Assembly: GCA_001051155.2 (NCBI GenBank)
Contig: JYIP02000008.1
Location: 1,736,001 to 1,800,000 of the forward strand
Direction: 5' to 3'
Length of the DNA: 64,000 nt
Source: Chrysoporthe austroafricana
Taxonomy: Eukaryota; Ascomycota; Sordariomycetes; Diaporthales; Cryphonectriaceae
Part shown: piece after piece, positions 1-11,683 of the stretch
Layout: every line of letters starts with the position of its first letter
How positions within the stretch are numbered: position 1 is the stretch's first letter
The notes under the pieces: model-generated
The model's input: the letters and a program-made list of their open reading frames with translations, nothing else
The model's database searches: none
What the model was told of the DNA's origin: nothing
Program-made: the position numbers and the translations under genes

Positions 1-808
1 ATAAAGAATACCTGATTAAATAGAAAAAATATTACTTAAGCGAAAATAGCTAAGAATTAATTAATAACCTAAATAATATATAATAAGCATTTAATAAGTA
101 TTGGGAAAGGCAATTAATTAATTAGTTAAAGAAATAATCAGAAAAGCCTGGTATAGTTTTGTACTTTAAGGCCAGATCAATAGCAGACCAGTCGATATCC
201 GAACCGAACTGCTGCAAAATAATATCCAGATCAAAACTCTCAGGAAAAAGACTTTCAAGAACCAAAACTTTTATAGCATAACGCTTAGCCTTAGCCTTAT
301 AGCGCTCCTCTTTAGCCTCTTCCGCCTCTAACCGTTCCAACTCTTTAACATTATCGATATCCCGACAAACAGCCCGTATTATTTTCTTATACTATATGCG
401 CTTTTATCGACGCAAGCGGAATACCTTTTCCTTTATAGCTTCCAGCTTATTTTCCAATCTTTAATACTAATAAGCTATTTTGCGAAGCTTATCCGAAATA
501 ACCTCTAGGATATTATATCGAAAACGGTTAAGCCATATATATTTCGAATAATATAAGGAATTATTTTCTGAAACTTAATAATTAAAAATATTATAACCTT
601 TGCAAAACGAGCAGGAAAGCATTTGTACGGCATGCTACAAAATCGCTTCTAAAAAAGAGTTGCGATACTAAGTTTTAATTGAACGAATAAAACGAGTTTT
701 TTATATCCTGCTTGATATCCCGATTAGAAAAGAGAAATTATAAAACAAATATTAACAAAAGGCTTTATAGGAAATTATTAGGGACGATAATCGGTAAGAA
801 AGAAATAA
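1..808 (+). mobile_element. 3' internal end of a RIP-degraded Ty3/Gypsy chromovirus (element 1)
   Basis: The first ~120 bases align by eye with the end of the chromodomain coding region of the other two copies (near 4025-4140 and 10330-10430). The rest matches the 3' non-pol region that also precedes the LTRs ending at 11678 and 12645. The element therefore enters the window at the end of pol and closes with the LTR at 809-1254. It is very AT-rich, with Gln and Trp codons turned into TAG/TAA. It is a dead relic; its 5' part lies left of the window. Confidence 0.8.
122..650 (-). pseudogene. Antisense Cys-rich/coiled-coil ORF in element 1 3' region
   Basis: Read on the minus strand, this region has a cysteine-containing N-terminal part (CSFCK near 620), then a long charged helical stretch (ELERLEAEEAKEERYKAKAK), then an acidic C-terminus ending at 122. 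RIP stops interrupt the upstream part; the last 72 codons are open. The same layout (Cys cluster, then Arg/Leu-rich helix) occurs antisense in the 3' part of element 3 (10473-11070), so it belongs to the element. Similar Cys-plus-coiled-coil hypothetical proteins are commonly predicted in fungal genomes. Function is unknown. Confidence 0.5.
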
Positions 809-1254
809 TATTATAACCCAGCTAAAGAACCGGGGTATACGAAAAGGAAAAAGGTTAGCCGGATATTTTGCCCCAATTCTATTCGAGAAAAACCCTATAA
901 TTGCTTACGTAATACAAAATTAAAGTTAGATAAAATAAAGATTATTAAATTATTAAATAATTCAGTAAGCTAGGATTACCGGATTACCGAATAAGCCAGT
1001 AATCCAAATACTAAAAAGCCGAATATATAAGAATAAGATATTTACTAAATAGATTATTATAGCTTTTCAGTTATAAATTTAAGTACTATTTAAACCTTAC
1101 GGTACTTTCAAGTAATAGCCTTATTGGCTTATAAATATTGCGATACTCTATTGAATATATTTCCGGTATTTAAAGCTATATTTAATACCGCTTTTATTAA
1201 TATAAACCCTTTAACTCTATAGTTTATTCTAAGATTGCTGCAGCGTTTATAATA
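809..1254 (+). repeat. LTR of element 1 (copy A)
   Basis: 446-bp LTR starting TATTATAACC (ancestral TGTTATGG, changed by RIP) and ending GCAGCGTTTATAATA (ancestral ...ATAACA). It aligns along its length with the LTRs at 4323-4733, 11268-11678 and 12196-12645. It is preceded by 3' internal sequence, so it is the 3' LTR of element 1. It is followed directly by mid-pol sequence of element 2 with no gag or protease, which fits insertion of element 1 into the pol gene of element 2. Confidence 0.8.
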
Positions 1255-4200
1255 AATAATAAGAAATAAGCGAAGCAAAATACGCTTAATAATACCTTTT
1301 ATTCTTCCAAATTTCAGAAAATAAAGAAAAACCGTTACTCGAATTTAAAAACGTATTAAAAGAATACTATAAGTTCAAGAAATTATAGCAAGAAAAGTTT
1401 AATACTGGCTTATTAAAATACGGCCTTTTTAATTATAAAATTCTATTAAAAGAAAGAACTAAATCGCAAAACTACTTTATTTATAAGCTTAATTAAGCAA
1501 AGCTCGAAATATTTAGGAAATATATTAACGAAAATCTAAAAAAAGGCTATATACGGAAATTATAATTACTCGTAAAATATTCAATTCTATTTATATTTAA
1601 GAAAAATGGCAAATTACGATTTTGTATAAACTATCGATAGCTTAATAATATTATAATTAAAAACCGCTATTCTTTATTCTTAATAAGAGAAATGCGAAAT
1701 TGCTTAATCGGAATAAATTGGTTTATTATGCTTAATTTCAAGGAAGAATATTATTATATCTAAATTAAAGAAGACAATATTTGGAAAATAGCTTTCAGAA
1801 CTCGTTACGGATATTTTGAATATATAATCTTACTTTTTAAGCTTATTAATACGCTTATATCGTTCTAAGAGATAATTAATAATATTTTCCGCGAATATTT
1901 GGATATTATTATTATCGTTTATTTAAATAATATCTTTATTTATTCAAAAGATTTCGAATTGCATAAATAATACGTATAATAAGTATTTCAGATTTTATAA
2001 AATAATAAATTCTTAATCGAATTAAGCAAATGCTATTTCTATTAGCAAAAAATCAATTATTTCGGCTATATAATAAAGCTAGGAAAAATTAATATATAAA
2101 AGGATAAAGTTTAAGCAGTAAAAGAATAGCTTATATTAAAAAAGATTAAAGAAATTAAAGCATTTTTTAGATATACTAATTTCTATTAATAGTTTATTCA
2201 GGATTATAATAGAATCGTATGCCCTTTTACAAACCTTATAAAAAAGAATTAAAAGTTTGAATAAATTTAAGAAATATAAGAAGCATTCAATAAGATTAAA
2301 AGACGAATTATATCAGAACCTATATTCTATAAAGCAAACCCAAATAAGCTATTCGAAATCGAAATCGATATATCGGACTATGCATTCGGAAAATAACTTA
2401 ATTAACGAAACAAATAAGGATATTTCAGAATTATAAGCAATTTCTTAAAGAAATTAAATAGCCCTGAATTCAATTATAGCATTCCAAATAAAGAATTAAT
2501 AACAATTGTAAAAGCATTCGAAAAATAGTAGTATTACTTAATAAAAACTAAATATTAAATTATAATGCATTCTGATTATAAGAACTTAATAATATTCATA
2601 ATAATAAAAATCTTAAATAAGCAATAAATTAAATAAGCAAAATTCTTTTTATAATTTGATTTAAAAATTATTTATTGTAAAAAATCCGAAAATAGCAAAG
2701 CAGATATGCTTAACAAACGATTAGACTACTAAAATACAGAATTTAAGGAATTTCAGAATATCTTTCGATAAAATAAAAACGGCAACCTTATAAATAAAAT
2801 TAAGGAACTCAATACTATTATCAGGATTTCCAATAATAAAAAGAAGTCAAAAAATATAACCTTTAAAGAATAAGACAAATATATTAAGATTACGTATAGC
2901 GCATTAGTACATAGCTATTAAGGAATTAAAGCTATATACGAAAAGATTAAAAGATACTGGAATCCTTTAGAATTGAAAAAAAAAATCGAAAAAATCTTAC
3001 GAGAATATAATAGCTGCAAGAAGAATAAAATTGAATATTACAAACCTTATAAACTATTCTAATTACTTCCTATTCCAGAAATAATTTGGCAATTTATTAG
3101 CTAGGATTTTATTACTAAGCTACTTCTCTTACGAAAACCTTTAATTAAAATATAATATAATAGCATTTTAATAATAATTTGCAAATTAAACAAGTACGCT
3201 TACTTTCTCCCATATAAAGAAAGCAGCATAGCGGGAAACCTCGCATATATATTTCTTAAAATAATTATAGCTAATTATAGCATGCTTAAAGAAATTATTT
3301 CCGATAGAAATAGAAAGTTTATATTAAACTTCTAAACTTTATTTATAAAACTATTCGGAATTTAGCAAAAGATATTTATAACATTTCATTCGCAAACGGA
3401 TAAATAAATAAAATAAACGAATTAAATTATTAAGTAATACTTATAGCATTATATAAACTATAAATAAAATAATTGGATTAACTTGCTATTATTAATACAA
3501 TTCGCATATAATAATACAAATACAAGCATAATAAAGAAATTACTATTCTATGCGCTTTATAGCTATAATCCGATAGCTTATTACGATAAGTTATTAAGAG
3601 CAAATGAAAAAGTAGCAGAAAAACGAATCCGAAAAATCAAAAAAATCCAAAAAGAATTTCAGGAAAAACTGAAATTTATACAAGAAAGAATAGCAAGATA
3701 TATTAATTCCAAAAGGATTGAAAGACCAATCCTATAAAAAAAGGATAAAATCTATCTTATTTAACGAAAAAAGCATATCAAAATAACAAAACCCTCTTAT
3801 TCGCTAAATTATAAGAAATTTGGCCTATTTAAAATCTTAAGGAAAATCTCGAATATTAATTTCGAATTCGCATTACCTTACGGAATAAAAATCTACCCAA
3901 TATTCTATATTTCATTTCTCGAACTAGTATTCAAGATAGCTAAAATAAACGAATCCATATAAATCGAAAATAACGAACCGGAATACGAAATCAAACGAAT
4001 TCTCAAATATCGAAAACTAACCAAATATAAAGAATACTTAATCAAATGAAAAAGATATTATTCGAACGAGAATAGCTAGGAACCAGTTAGCAATCTGAAT
4101 AATGCATAATAATTACTCAAAAAATATTAGGAAAAGCAATTAATTAGCTAGCTAAAAGGTCAATTGGAAAAATCCGGTATAGCTTTATAATTTACGAATA

Positions 4201-4322
4201 AACTAGCAGAAGACTAATTAATATTGGAACCAAATTGCTATAAAACAGTATCCAGATCAAAACTTTTAAGGAGAAAGCTTTCGGGAACCAAAGTTTCAGT
4301 AACGCGAAGCTCGGTTTCGGCT
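1255..4322 (+). mobile_element. Chromovirus element 2, left part (RT to chromodomain), RIP-degraded
   Basis: Internal pol sequence colinear with element 3 from just upstream of reverse transcriptase (equivalent to ~7555) through RNase H, integrase and chromodomain into the 3' antisense-ORF region. The sequence is extremely AT-rich with dozens of TAG/TAA codons. The RT box reads YLNN instead of YLDD and the first catalytic Asp region reads LNF. Only one longer open piece remains (3483-3737, integrase C-terminal part). It is broken at 4322 by element 3 and resumes at 11684. The 5' part lies beyond the element 1 insertion, outside the window. Confidence 0.85.
4318..4322. repeat. Target-site duplication CGGCT, left copy
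   Basis: CGGCT lies immediately left of the 5' LTR of element 3 and is repeated immediately right of its 3' LTR (11679-11683). A 5-bp duplication is typical of Ty3/Gypsy integrases. Confidence 0.85.
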
Positions 4323-4733
4323 TGTTATAGACCAATATACAAGAAGGACAAACCCCGGCTCGGGATTAAGCTAACAGAATGAAATATATACCCCGCAAGG
4401 ATTACGTAAGTTAGGGTTAGGGTTACGAGGGCTTAGCCCAGCTTACTGAAGCCCGGTAAGCAGTAGTAAGCCCTATCGAGCAACTATAGGCTAAGGATAA
4501 GGAACCAGATATATAAGAATAGAAGAATTCCCCGATTAGATAGATAAGTAATTCTTCAATCGTTAATCTAAATATTAATTGAACCCTATTATTAATAGCC
4601 ATATTGGCTTATAAATATTGCGAAACTCAGTAATTTTATCCTAAAACTCAAAGCTATACTTAGTACTGCTCTTATTAGCATAAACCCTTTAACCTTATAG
4701 TATATCTTAAGATTTATTGCAGCGTTTATAATA
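4323..4733 (+). repeat. 5' LTR of element 3 (copy B)
   Basis: 411 bp, begins TGTTATAGACC and ends ATAATA (the 3' LTR ends ATAACA, showing a C-to-T change). Contains GTTAGGGTTAGGGTTACG at 4410-4427, which resembles the TTAGGG telomere repeat. It carries more C-to-T/G-to-A changes than its partner at 11268-11678. Confidence 0.9.
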
Positions 4734-4795
4734 TTTTAATAACTTTTATTTAAGATCGGTTCAGTATATACCCTTTAAGTAATATTCAGGATATA

Positions 4796-6250
4796 ATGGC
4801 ATCCCAGATCCCATTTTTGTCCAATAACCAGGCCTTCCAAGAAGAAATTCCGATCGTCCTTATTAACGAACAATTCTAGCAGCAGAATATGGCTCTATAC
4901 TAGCAACTTGAGGAAGTCAAAAACGAAATTATCCGCCTCAATGCCTTCCAGCAAGCTAGGGCTTTCAAGCTTGACAAACCCGGCTTATACAAAAGCATTC
5001 GGGAAGACTTCCAGGCCTTCTTGACGCAACTCAAAACTTATTTCAAGCATTATGAAACCCAGTTCAGAACTACCTATAACAAGATCGACTTCGCGGGAAG
5101 TCGTCTTGAAAGAACGGCTTTCCAGTAATGGGAACCGACTTTTCGCGATTATTTAGACAATACTGAGGAACTTCGCTCGGAGGATACCAAGCGTATTTTC
5201 TAGCATTATGCCAATTTCGAGGCAGCTCTTACTAAGACTTTTGGAAACCCGGATGAATGACGAACTGCAGTATGGCAGCTAGAGGCATTTCGATAGACCG
5301 GTTCGGCTGCGGACTATACGGCGAAATTCCGACAAATCGTCGCTTACTTCGATTACGAAGACGAACTTCTTATGGATATCTATTATGCAAGACTTAAGGA
5401 AGAAATCAAGGACGAACTCTATAAGGAAGATCGACTCGAGGAACTTAATGAATTTATCAATAAGGCAGTCCGTATTAATAACCGACTGTACGAACGACGG
5501 CAATAATGGCAGAAGAACTACGGCACTACCCCGCGATATCAGCCAAATACTGGGAAGCGCAAGGGCAAGAACAGTACGGCCTATTCAAGCACTATATATG
5601 CTGGGCCCATAGAATTAGACGCCCTTGTACGCGAATAATGCAAGAAGGTTACCTGTTATAATTGCGGCAAGAAAGGCTATATCGCCCGCAATTGCCAATA
5701 AGGAAAAAGGAAGCGAGAATAGAAGCCAGTCTTAAAGAAATAGCTTAACGTCGCTTAGCAATAGGAACCCAATTAGCTGGACAAAAATATCCTACTGGAA
5801 CAAGCAACAGACCCTAATTATAGCAGCATAAGCTAGACAGCCTGCTACCAGGATTACTGCTTATTGCACCTCTCGGAAAAGGAAGGTTTAGGATAGTTTC
5901 TACGCAAGCCTTAAAGATAACGGCAACTCGCTATGGGCAAGAAAGGCCCATTCTACAATACTATTATCCAGGATAATAACTCCGATTGCTCTAGCGAAAA
6001 ACCCTTACGAAACGAAGAGGACTTAGGAAAATACCCCTTGAATTATTATCTGGAACGATAATAGAGCAATATAGTAAAAGAGAAAATCGGCACTATAAGA
6101 CCAGAATTACCAATACCCAGCATCATTATCGAGAAATCAGCATATCCCGATAAACAGCCAGACAACTTACCAACTCCAGTCCTTAACGAAGAATTATCAA
6201 AAGAAACGACCCGCTATTAGCAGAAAAATTGCCAAGATTGCAACAAATGG
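4796..6250 (+). pseudogene. gag-like gene of element 3
   Basis: The frame starts at ATG 4796 (MASQIPFLSNNQAFQEE), runs through a retrotransposon-gag capsid-like region (about 4980-5480) and a basic stretch to a CCHC zinc knuckle near 5655-5697 that reads CYNCGKKGYIARNC. The knuckle His is Tyr here (CAY to TAY), a RIP-type change. Many in-frame TAG/TAA and at least one TGA prevent expression. The 3' limit toward the protease is not clear from inspection. Confidence 0.7.
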
Positions 6251-6841
6251 ATATCCAAACATACGGAAGTAGAGCATATCATTTATGGGCTTACGACAAA
6301 AGAACTCTTCCAAAGCATACCATTCCAGAATAGCGGATGCTTACCTCAGGAAAACGGAAGGATCAGTTATTCATACTCTCAATATCATAAACTTGCCTGG
6401 ATTAGCTATATTTACTATAACTGCCAGATACATTTCAGCGAGAAAGTTAAACAAGATTAATTTCCACTTAGGGAATAGGACCAATTGATCCATCCCGTTA
6501 CAGAAAGAAAAGGAAGATTTAGAAAAGTCTTGCATATCGAAGATAATAATGCATATATAGGGCTACCCGACAATTGCTTACGAGCATGCGTAAATGGAAG
6601 AACCATATGGGGACAATGCTATGTAATAGCATATTCCATACATGTATAAGACAAGGCTAAAGAATAGCACAAGCTGCAGAAAATCGAGAAAAATCGGCAG
6701 CGAAACCACGCCCAAGCGAGAAAGCTGGCATAGCAAGCAGCGAGAAATGCTCAGGAAACCCCAAAAGGGAAAGATCGCCTATAATGGGATAATAGCCGAT
6801 CAGGATTACGAGGTCCCTATATGCCACTACCAAGAAGGACG

Positions 6842-9800
6842 AAGAGCATATCATTCTGGACGTATATATCAAAGGATAACGATATAGCGTACTATTGGAT
6901 AGCGGCGCACAAGGAAATTTCATCTCGCCCGAAGTCGTTAATAGGGAACGAATTCCCTAGACGCAAAAGAAGGATTCCTACAAGCTTAATACTGTAAAAG
7001 GAAAGTCGGTTACGTATAACTTAAGTGTAATTGATATAGAAACTAATTATTTACCTATCTCGATCCAAAGCCTTACGATAAGCGTCGCTTTCGATATTAT
7101 AGATATAGCATAGTATAAGTTGATCTTGGGAATACCTTAGCTTAAGAAGCATAATCTTCGAATTGATTGGATTACTGGCCAGATCTTATGGGAACAAGCC
7201 GTACTTACCGAGAAGGTCGCAATTACCAGGAAAAGAAGAGATTTAGTTACTGAGGACAGTACAAGAGAAACGCGCTCAAACAGGCTCACAAATACCCCTA
7301 GGGCTGAAAAACAAGCTATAATATAAAGAAAGGTTACAGATACTTTGAACCTCCAGATAAAGGTTAAGGACAGACTAAGATTACAAGTAACTATCGACTA
7401 ATAGAAAAACGGTCAGGCATAGAATAATACGAAAAAGTACGGACTATGGAACTATAAGGAAATACAGCTCCCATAGCATGAATATGCCAGAAAACAATTC
7501 GGCTCGGTACCCAATAAATACTCGAGATTACCAGAAACAAGAAAGCCCTAAAGATAGGAAGCTAGCGAAGGAAAATACGCATAATAGTACCTTATATTTT
7601 TACAAATTGCAGAAGACGAAAAAGGATTAATACCGATATTCGAAAACGTACTAAAAGAATACTACGAATTCAAGAAACTATAGCAAGGGAAGTTTGATAC
7701 GGGATTACCAGAATATGGCCCGTACGATTACGAAATCCCTTTAAAAGAAGGAATACAGCCAAAATTCTTCCCTATTTACGGACTTGATAAAGCAAGATTC
7801 AAAGCGCTTAAGGAATATATTGATAAGAACTTGAAACGAGGCTATATACGACTATCGCGATTACTAGCAAAATACCCTATCCTGTTCGTACCCAAAAAGA
7901 ACGGTAAACTATAGCTTTGTATAGATTACCGATAGCTTAACGATATTACTATCAAGAATCGATACCCATTGCTGCTAGCAAGTGAAATGAGGGATCGACT
8001 AATTAGAGCAAGATAGTTCACTACGTTTAACTTTAAGGAAGGATACTATTATATCAGAATCAAGGAAGACGATATCTGGAAAACAGCTTTCAGAATACGC
8101 TACGGATATTTCGAATACGTAATCATGCCTTTCGGGCTTACAAACGCACTAGCATCCTTCCAGGAAATGATTAATTACGTCCTGCATAAGTTTCTGGATA
8201 CTATTATTATTATCTATCTCGATAATATCTTGATTTTCTCGAAAGACTTCGAGATATATAAGCAGTATATACGAGAAGTATTTCATACGCTACAAGATAA
8301 TAAATTTCTAGTCGAACCAAGCAAATGCTATTTCCATTAACAAAAGATTAACTATTTAGGCTATACTATCGAGCCAGGACAGATTAGCATGCAATAAGAT
8401 AAAGTTAGAATAGTACAGGAATGGCCTACCCCAAAGAATATCAAGGATATTAAAGCATTCCTCGGATACGCCAATTTCTACTGATAGTTTATCCGAGACT
8501 ATAGCAAGATCGCATACCCGCTTACAGACTTAACGAAAAAAGATCGGAAGTTCGAATGGACTTTAGAAATATAGGAAGCATTTAACGAAATCAAAAGACG
8601 AATTACGATAGAACCTATTCTTTGCGAAACAAATCCAGAAAAACCCTTTAAAATTGAAACCGATATATCAGATTACGCACTCGGCAGATAACTAGGCCAG
8701 AAAAACGATCAAGGACGCCTTAGGATCGTAAGCAACTTTTCAAAAAAACTAAACGGCCTAGAACTTAATTACGGTATTCCCGATAAAGAACTAATAGCAA
8801 TCGTTAAAGCATTCGAGGAATAGCAGCGATACTTGATCGGAACTAAGTACTAAATCATAATATATTCGGATTATAAGAATTTCATAATATTTATAATTAC
8901 TAAAGTCTTAAACAAACGATAGATTAAATAGGCAGAATTCCTTTTATAATTTGATCTAAAGATTGTCTATTGCAAAAGATCCGAAAATAGCAAAGCAAAC
9001 GCATTTAGCAAACGATCAGATTATTAAAATTCAGAACTAAGAAAATTCCAGAATATCTTTCGACAAGATAAGGATAATAGCCTTATAAATAAAGCAAAAG
9101 AATTCAATACAATTATCAGAATCGAGAATTAAGAAAGAAATCCTGAAAATATAACCCCCGAAAAGCAAGACGAATATATTAGAACCATACATAGTATACT
9201 AGCATATAATTATCAAAAAATCAGAGCTATTTACGAAAGGATCAAGAAATACTGGAACTTATTAAAACTCAAACGAAAGATCGAAAGAATCCTATAAGAA
9301 TGCGATAGCTGCAGGAAGAATAAGATCGAATATTATAAGCCTTATAAGTTATTCCAACTATTCCCGATTCCGGAAATAATTTAGCAATTTATCAGCTAGG
9401 ATTTCATTACTAAGCTACTTCTCTTACGAGAACCTTTAACTAAAATGCAGTACAATAGCATTCTAGTAATAGTTTGCAAACTAAGCAAATACGCTTACTT
9501 CTTACTATATAAAGAAAGCAGTATAGCGGAAGAACTCGCATATACGTTTTTCAGAACGGTTATAGCCAATTACGGCATGCTTAAGGAAATTATTTCCGAT
9601 AGAAACAGAAAATTCGTATCAAACTTCTGGACCTTACTTACGAAACTATTTGGAATATAATAGAGAATATCTATAGCATTCTATTTACAAATAGATAAAT
9701 AAACGGAAAGAATTAATTAAATTATTAAGCAATACTTACAATATTATATGAATTACGAATAGGATAACTGGATCGACTTCTTACCCCTAGCGCAATTTGC

Positions 9801-10434
9801 ATATAATAGTGCAAATATAAATACGATAAAAAAATCACTATTCTACGCATTCTATAGCTATAACCCGATAGCCTACTATAACAAAATACTAAGAATAAAT
9901 ACAAAAGCTGTAAAAAAACGAATCAGAAAGATCAAGAAGGTTCAGGAAGAATTCCAGAAAAAACTGAAATTCGTACAAAAAAGAATAACGAAATATGCCA
10001 ATTCCAAAAGGATTAAAGGACTAATCCTATAAGAAAGGGATAAAGTTTACTTTATTCGACGAAAAGAATATATCAAAATAACAAAACCCTTTCACTTACT
10101 GGATTATAAGAAATTAGGACTATTCAAAATCCTAAAGAAAATCTCAGATATCAATTTCAAACTCGCATTACCCTATAGAATAAGAATCCATCCGGTATTC
10201 CACATTTCGCTCCTCGAACCAGTATTAAGATCGACTAAAACAGACAAAAGCATTCAAGTAGAAAGTAATAAGCCAGAATACAAAGTCGAACAAATCCTTA
10301 AATATTGCGAACCAAATTACGATCCCGAATACCTCGTTAAATAGAAAGGCTACTCGGCAAGTGAAAATTCATAAGAATTTAAGACCAACTTACAAAATGC
10401 ATTTCGAGCATTAATAGATTACCTGGACAAATAA
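6842..10434 (+). pseudogene. pol of element 3: protease, RT, RNase H, integrase, chromodomain
   Basis: Order of domains: retropepsin-like protease with the intact active-site motif LLDSGAQGN at 6892-6918; reverse transcriptase about 7740-8500, where the catalytic boxes read FNF and YLDN (Asp to Asn, both in a TpG-to-TpA context); RNase H about 8640-9010 (ETDISDYALG); integrase about 9130-10200 with CDSCRKNK of the zinc-binding HHCC part, DFIT, SDRNRKF and TERIN positions for D,D,E; the HPVFHISLLEPV linker; and a chromodomain about 10272-10390 in which both expected Trp codons (VKWKGY and NSWEF) are TAG. Ends TAA at 10432. Chromodomains target integration to marked chromatin. Not functional as it stands. 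Confidence 0.88.
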
Positions 10435-10472
10435 TAGCGGAAAGGAATGAATTTGTAAAAGATTCTACTTAC

Positions 10473-10874
10473 CCAAAACTCCTAAGAAGACTGCCCGGAT
10501 CCAGAACAGGAATTAGCTTTACCCAAAAAACCAGACTAGTCCATTACAGAATTACTAATACTTACGGAATTCTAGTCAAAACTACTAAAAGAAGGATTTG
10601 TAGCGATAGCTGCAAATTCCTCAGAAACTACCGCTTGCATTTCGACGGCCATACGATTACGCTCTTCCTCTTCCAAACCCTGGTTTACTAACTTTATCCC
10701 TTTCTCCTAGAGAAAGCGGCATTGCCTTTTTAGCCGCGCAAGACGAGCTAAGGATTCGGTTATACGGGATTGAAGCTCGAGAAGCCGCCCCTCCTTTTCG
10801 ACCTTACGGCTATCGATCCGGGACAATTCGTCGGTAACTCGTGACATTATAGCAGGATCAGGAAGAGTAAGATG

Positions 10875-10937
<63 letters not shown>

Positions 10938-11070
10938 GGAACCCACAAGACGATAACGGAACCCGTCCGGCATCACAAGAACGCCCCCATTTCGTACAAT
11001 TAGAACAACTCTTGACCCTATCTACCATATAATACGATAAGCCCTTTTCAAGGCAGAATAAATAAGGCAT
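10473..11070 (-). pseudogene. Antisense Cys-cluster/coiled-coil ORF in element 3 3' region
   Basis: Minus-strand ATG at 11070 starts MPYLFCLEKGLSYYMVDR, followed by a compact Cys motif CSNCTKWGRSCDAG that recalls part of a zinc cluster. A homopolymer (60 A on the plus strand, Phe run) follows, then a Leu/Arg/Glu-rich helix (LLELQSRITESLARLARLK). The two parts are in different frames across the homopolymer, so the tract breaks the ORF. The same antisense ORF exists in element 1. It is carried by the transposon, so the element seems to encode a protein on each strand. The function and the 3' limit are not certain. Confidence 0.5.
10875..10934. repeat. 60-nt poly(A) homopolymer
   Basis: Uninterrupted run of 60 A residues inside the 3' antisense ORF of element 3. 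It is not at an element end, so it is not a retrotransposed poly(A) tail. It may be a slippage expansion of an AAA/TTT-rich codon run, or a length error of the assembly. Confidence 0.95.
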
Positions 11071-11267
11071 AATTTCGTACTCTCGGGACTCGATAAACGA
11101 AAATCGCTCAAGGCAAGCAAGACTTTTTGAAGAAAGAATAGACGAAAGATTACGAGCCTTATTAACCCTGTAAGATATCTCAATAAGGAAGGTACGATAA
11201 GAAACCTGCCAAACGAGGATACTTACAAAAGTATTATTAAGGACAATAACCGATAGAAAGGGGATAA

Positions 11268-11678
11268 TATTATGGATTAATATACAAAAAGGACAAACCC
11301 CGGCTCGGGATTAAGCTAACAGAATGAAATACGTACCCCGCAAGGATTACGTAAGTTAGGGTTAGGGTTACGAGAACTCAGCCCAGCTTACTGAAGCCCG
11401 GTAAGCAGCAATAAGCCCTATCGGGCAACCATAGGCCAAGGATAAGGAACCAGATATATAAGAACAGAAGAATTCCCCGACTAAATAGACAGGTAATTCT
11501 TCAGTTGTCAATTTAAGTATTAATTGAACCCTATTATTGATAGCCATATTGGCTTATGAACATTGCGAAACTCAGTAATTTTGTCCTGAAACTTAAGGCT
11601 GTACTTGGCACCGCTCTTGTTAGCATAAACCCTTTGACCTTATAGTATATCTTAGGATTTGCTGCAGCGTTTATAACA
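11268..11678 (+). repeat. 3' LTR of element 3 (copy C)
   Basis: 411 bp, same length as the 5' LTR. Starts TATTATGGATT and ends TTTATAACA. Keeps the telomere-like GTTAGGGTTAGGGTTACG (11354-11371). Has fewer RIP-type changes than the 5' LTR, for example TATGAACATTGCG here versus TATAAATATTGCG there. Confidence 0.9.
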
Positions 11679-11683
11679 CGGCT

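Larger units (their letters stand above)
4323..11678 (+). mobile_element. Complete Ty3/Gypsy chromovirus (element 3), nested in element 2
   Basis: 7,356-bp LTR retrotransposon with two 411-bp LTRs, gag with a zinc knuckle, protease, RT, RNase H, integrase, a C-terminal chromodomain and a 3' antisense ORF. Flanked by the 5-bp duplication CGGCT. The surrounding sequence (4261-4322 joined to 11684 onward) matches the uninterrupted antisense-ORF region of element 1 (about 262-340), which proves nesting. It is the least mutated of the three copies but is inactivated by many TAG/TAA codons and catalytic Asp to Asn changes, all of RIP type. Confidence 0.93.

Noticed and set aside
10707..11070. Poly-Phe proteins
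   Set aside because: Product of the 60-nt homopolymer; only the non-homopolymer parts are treated as the antisense ORF.
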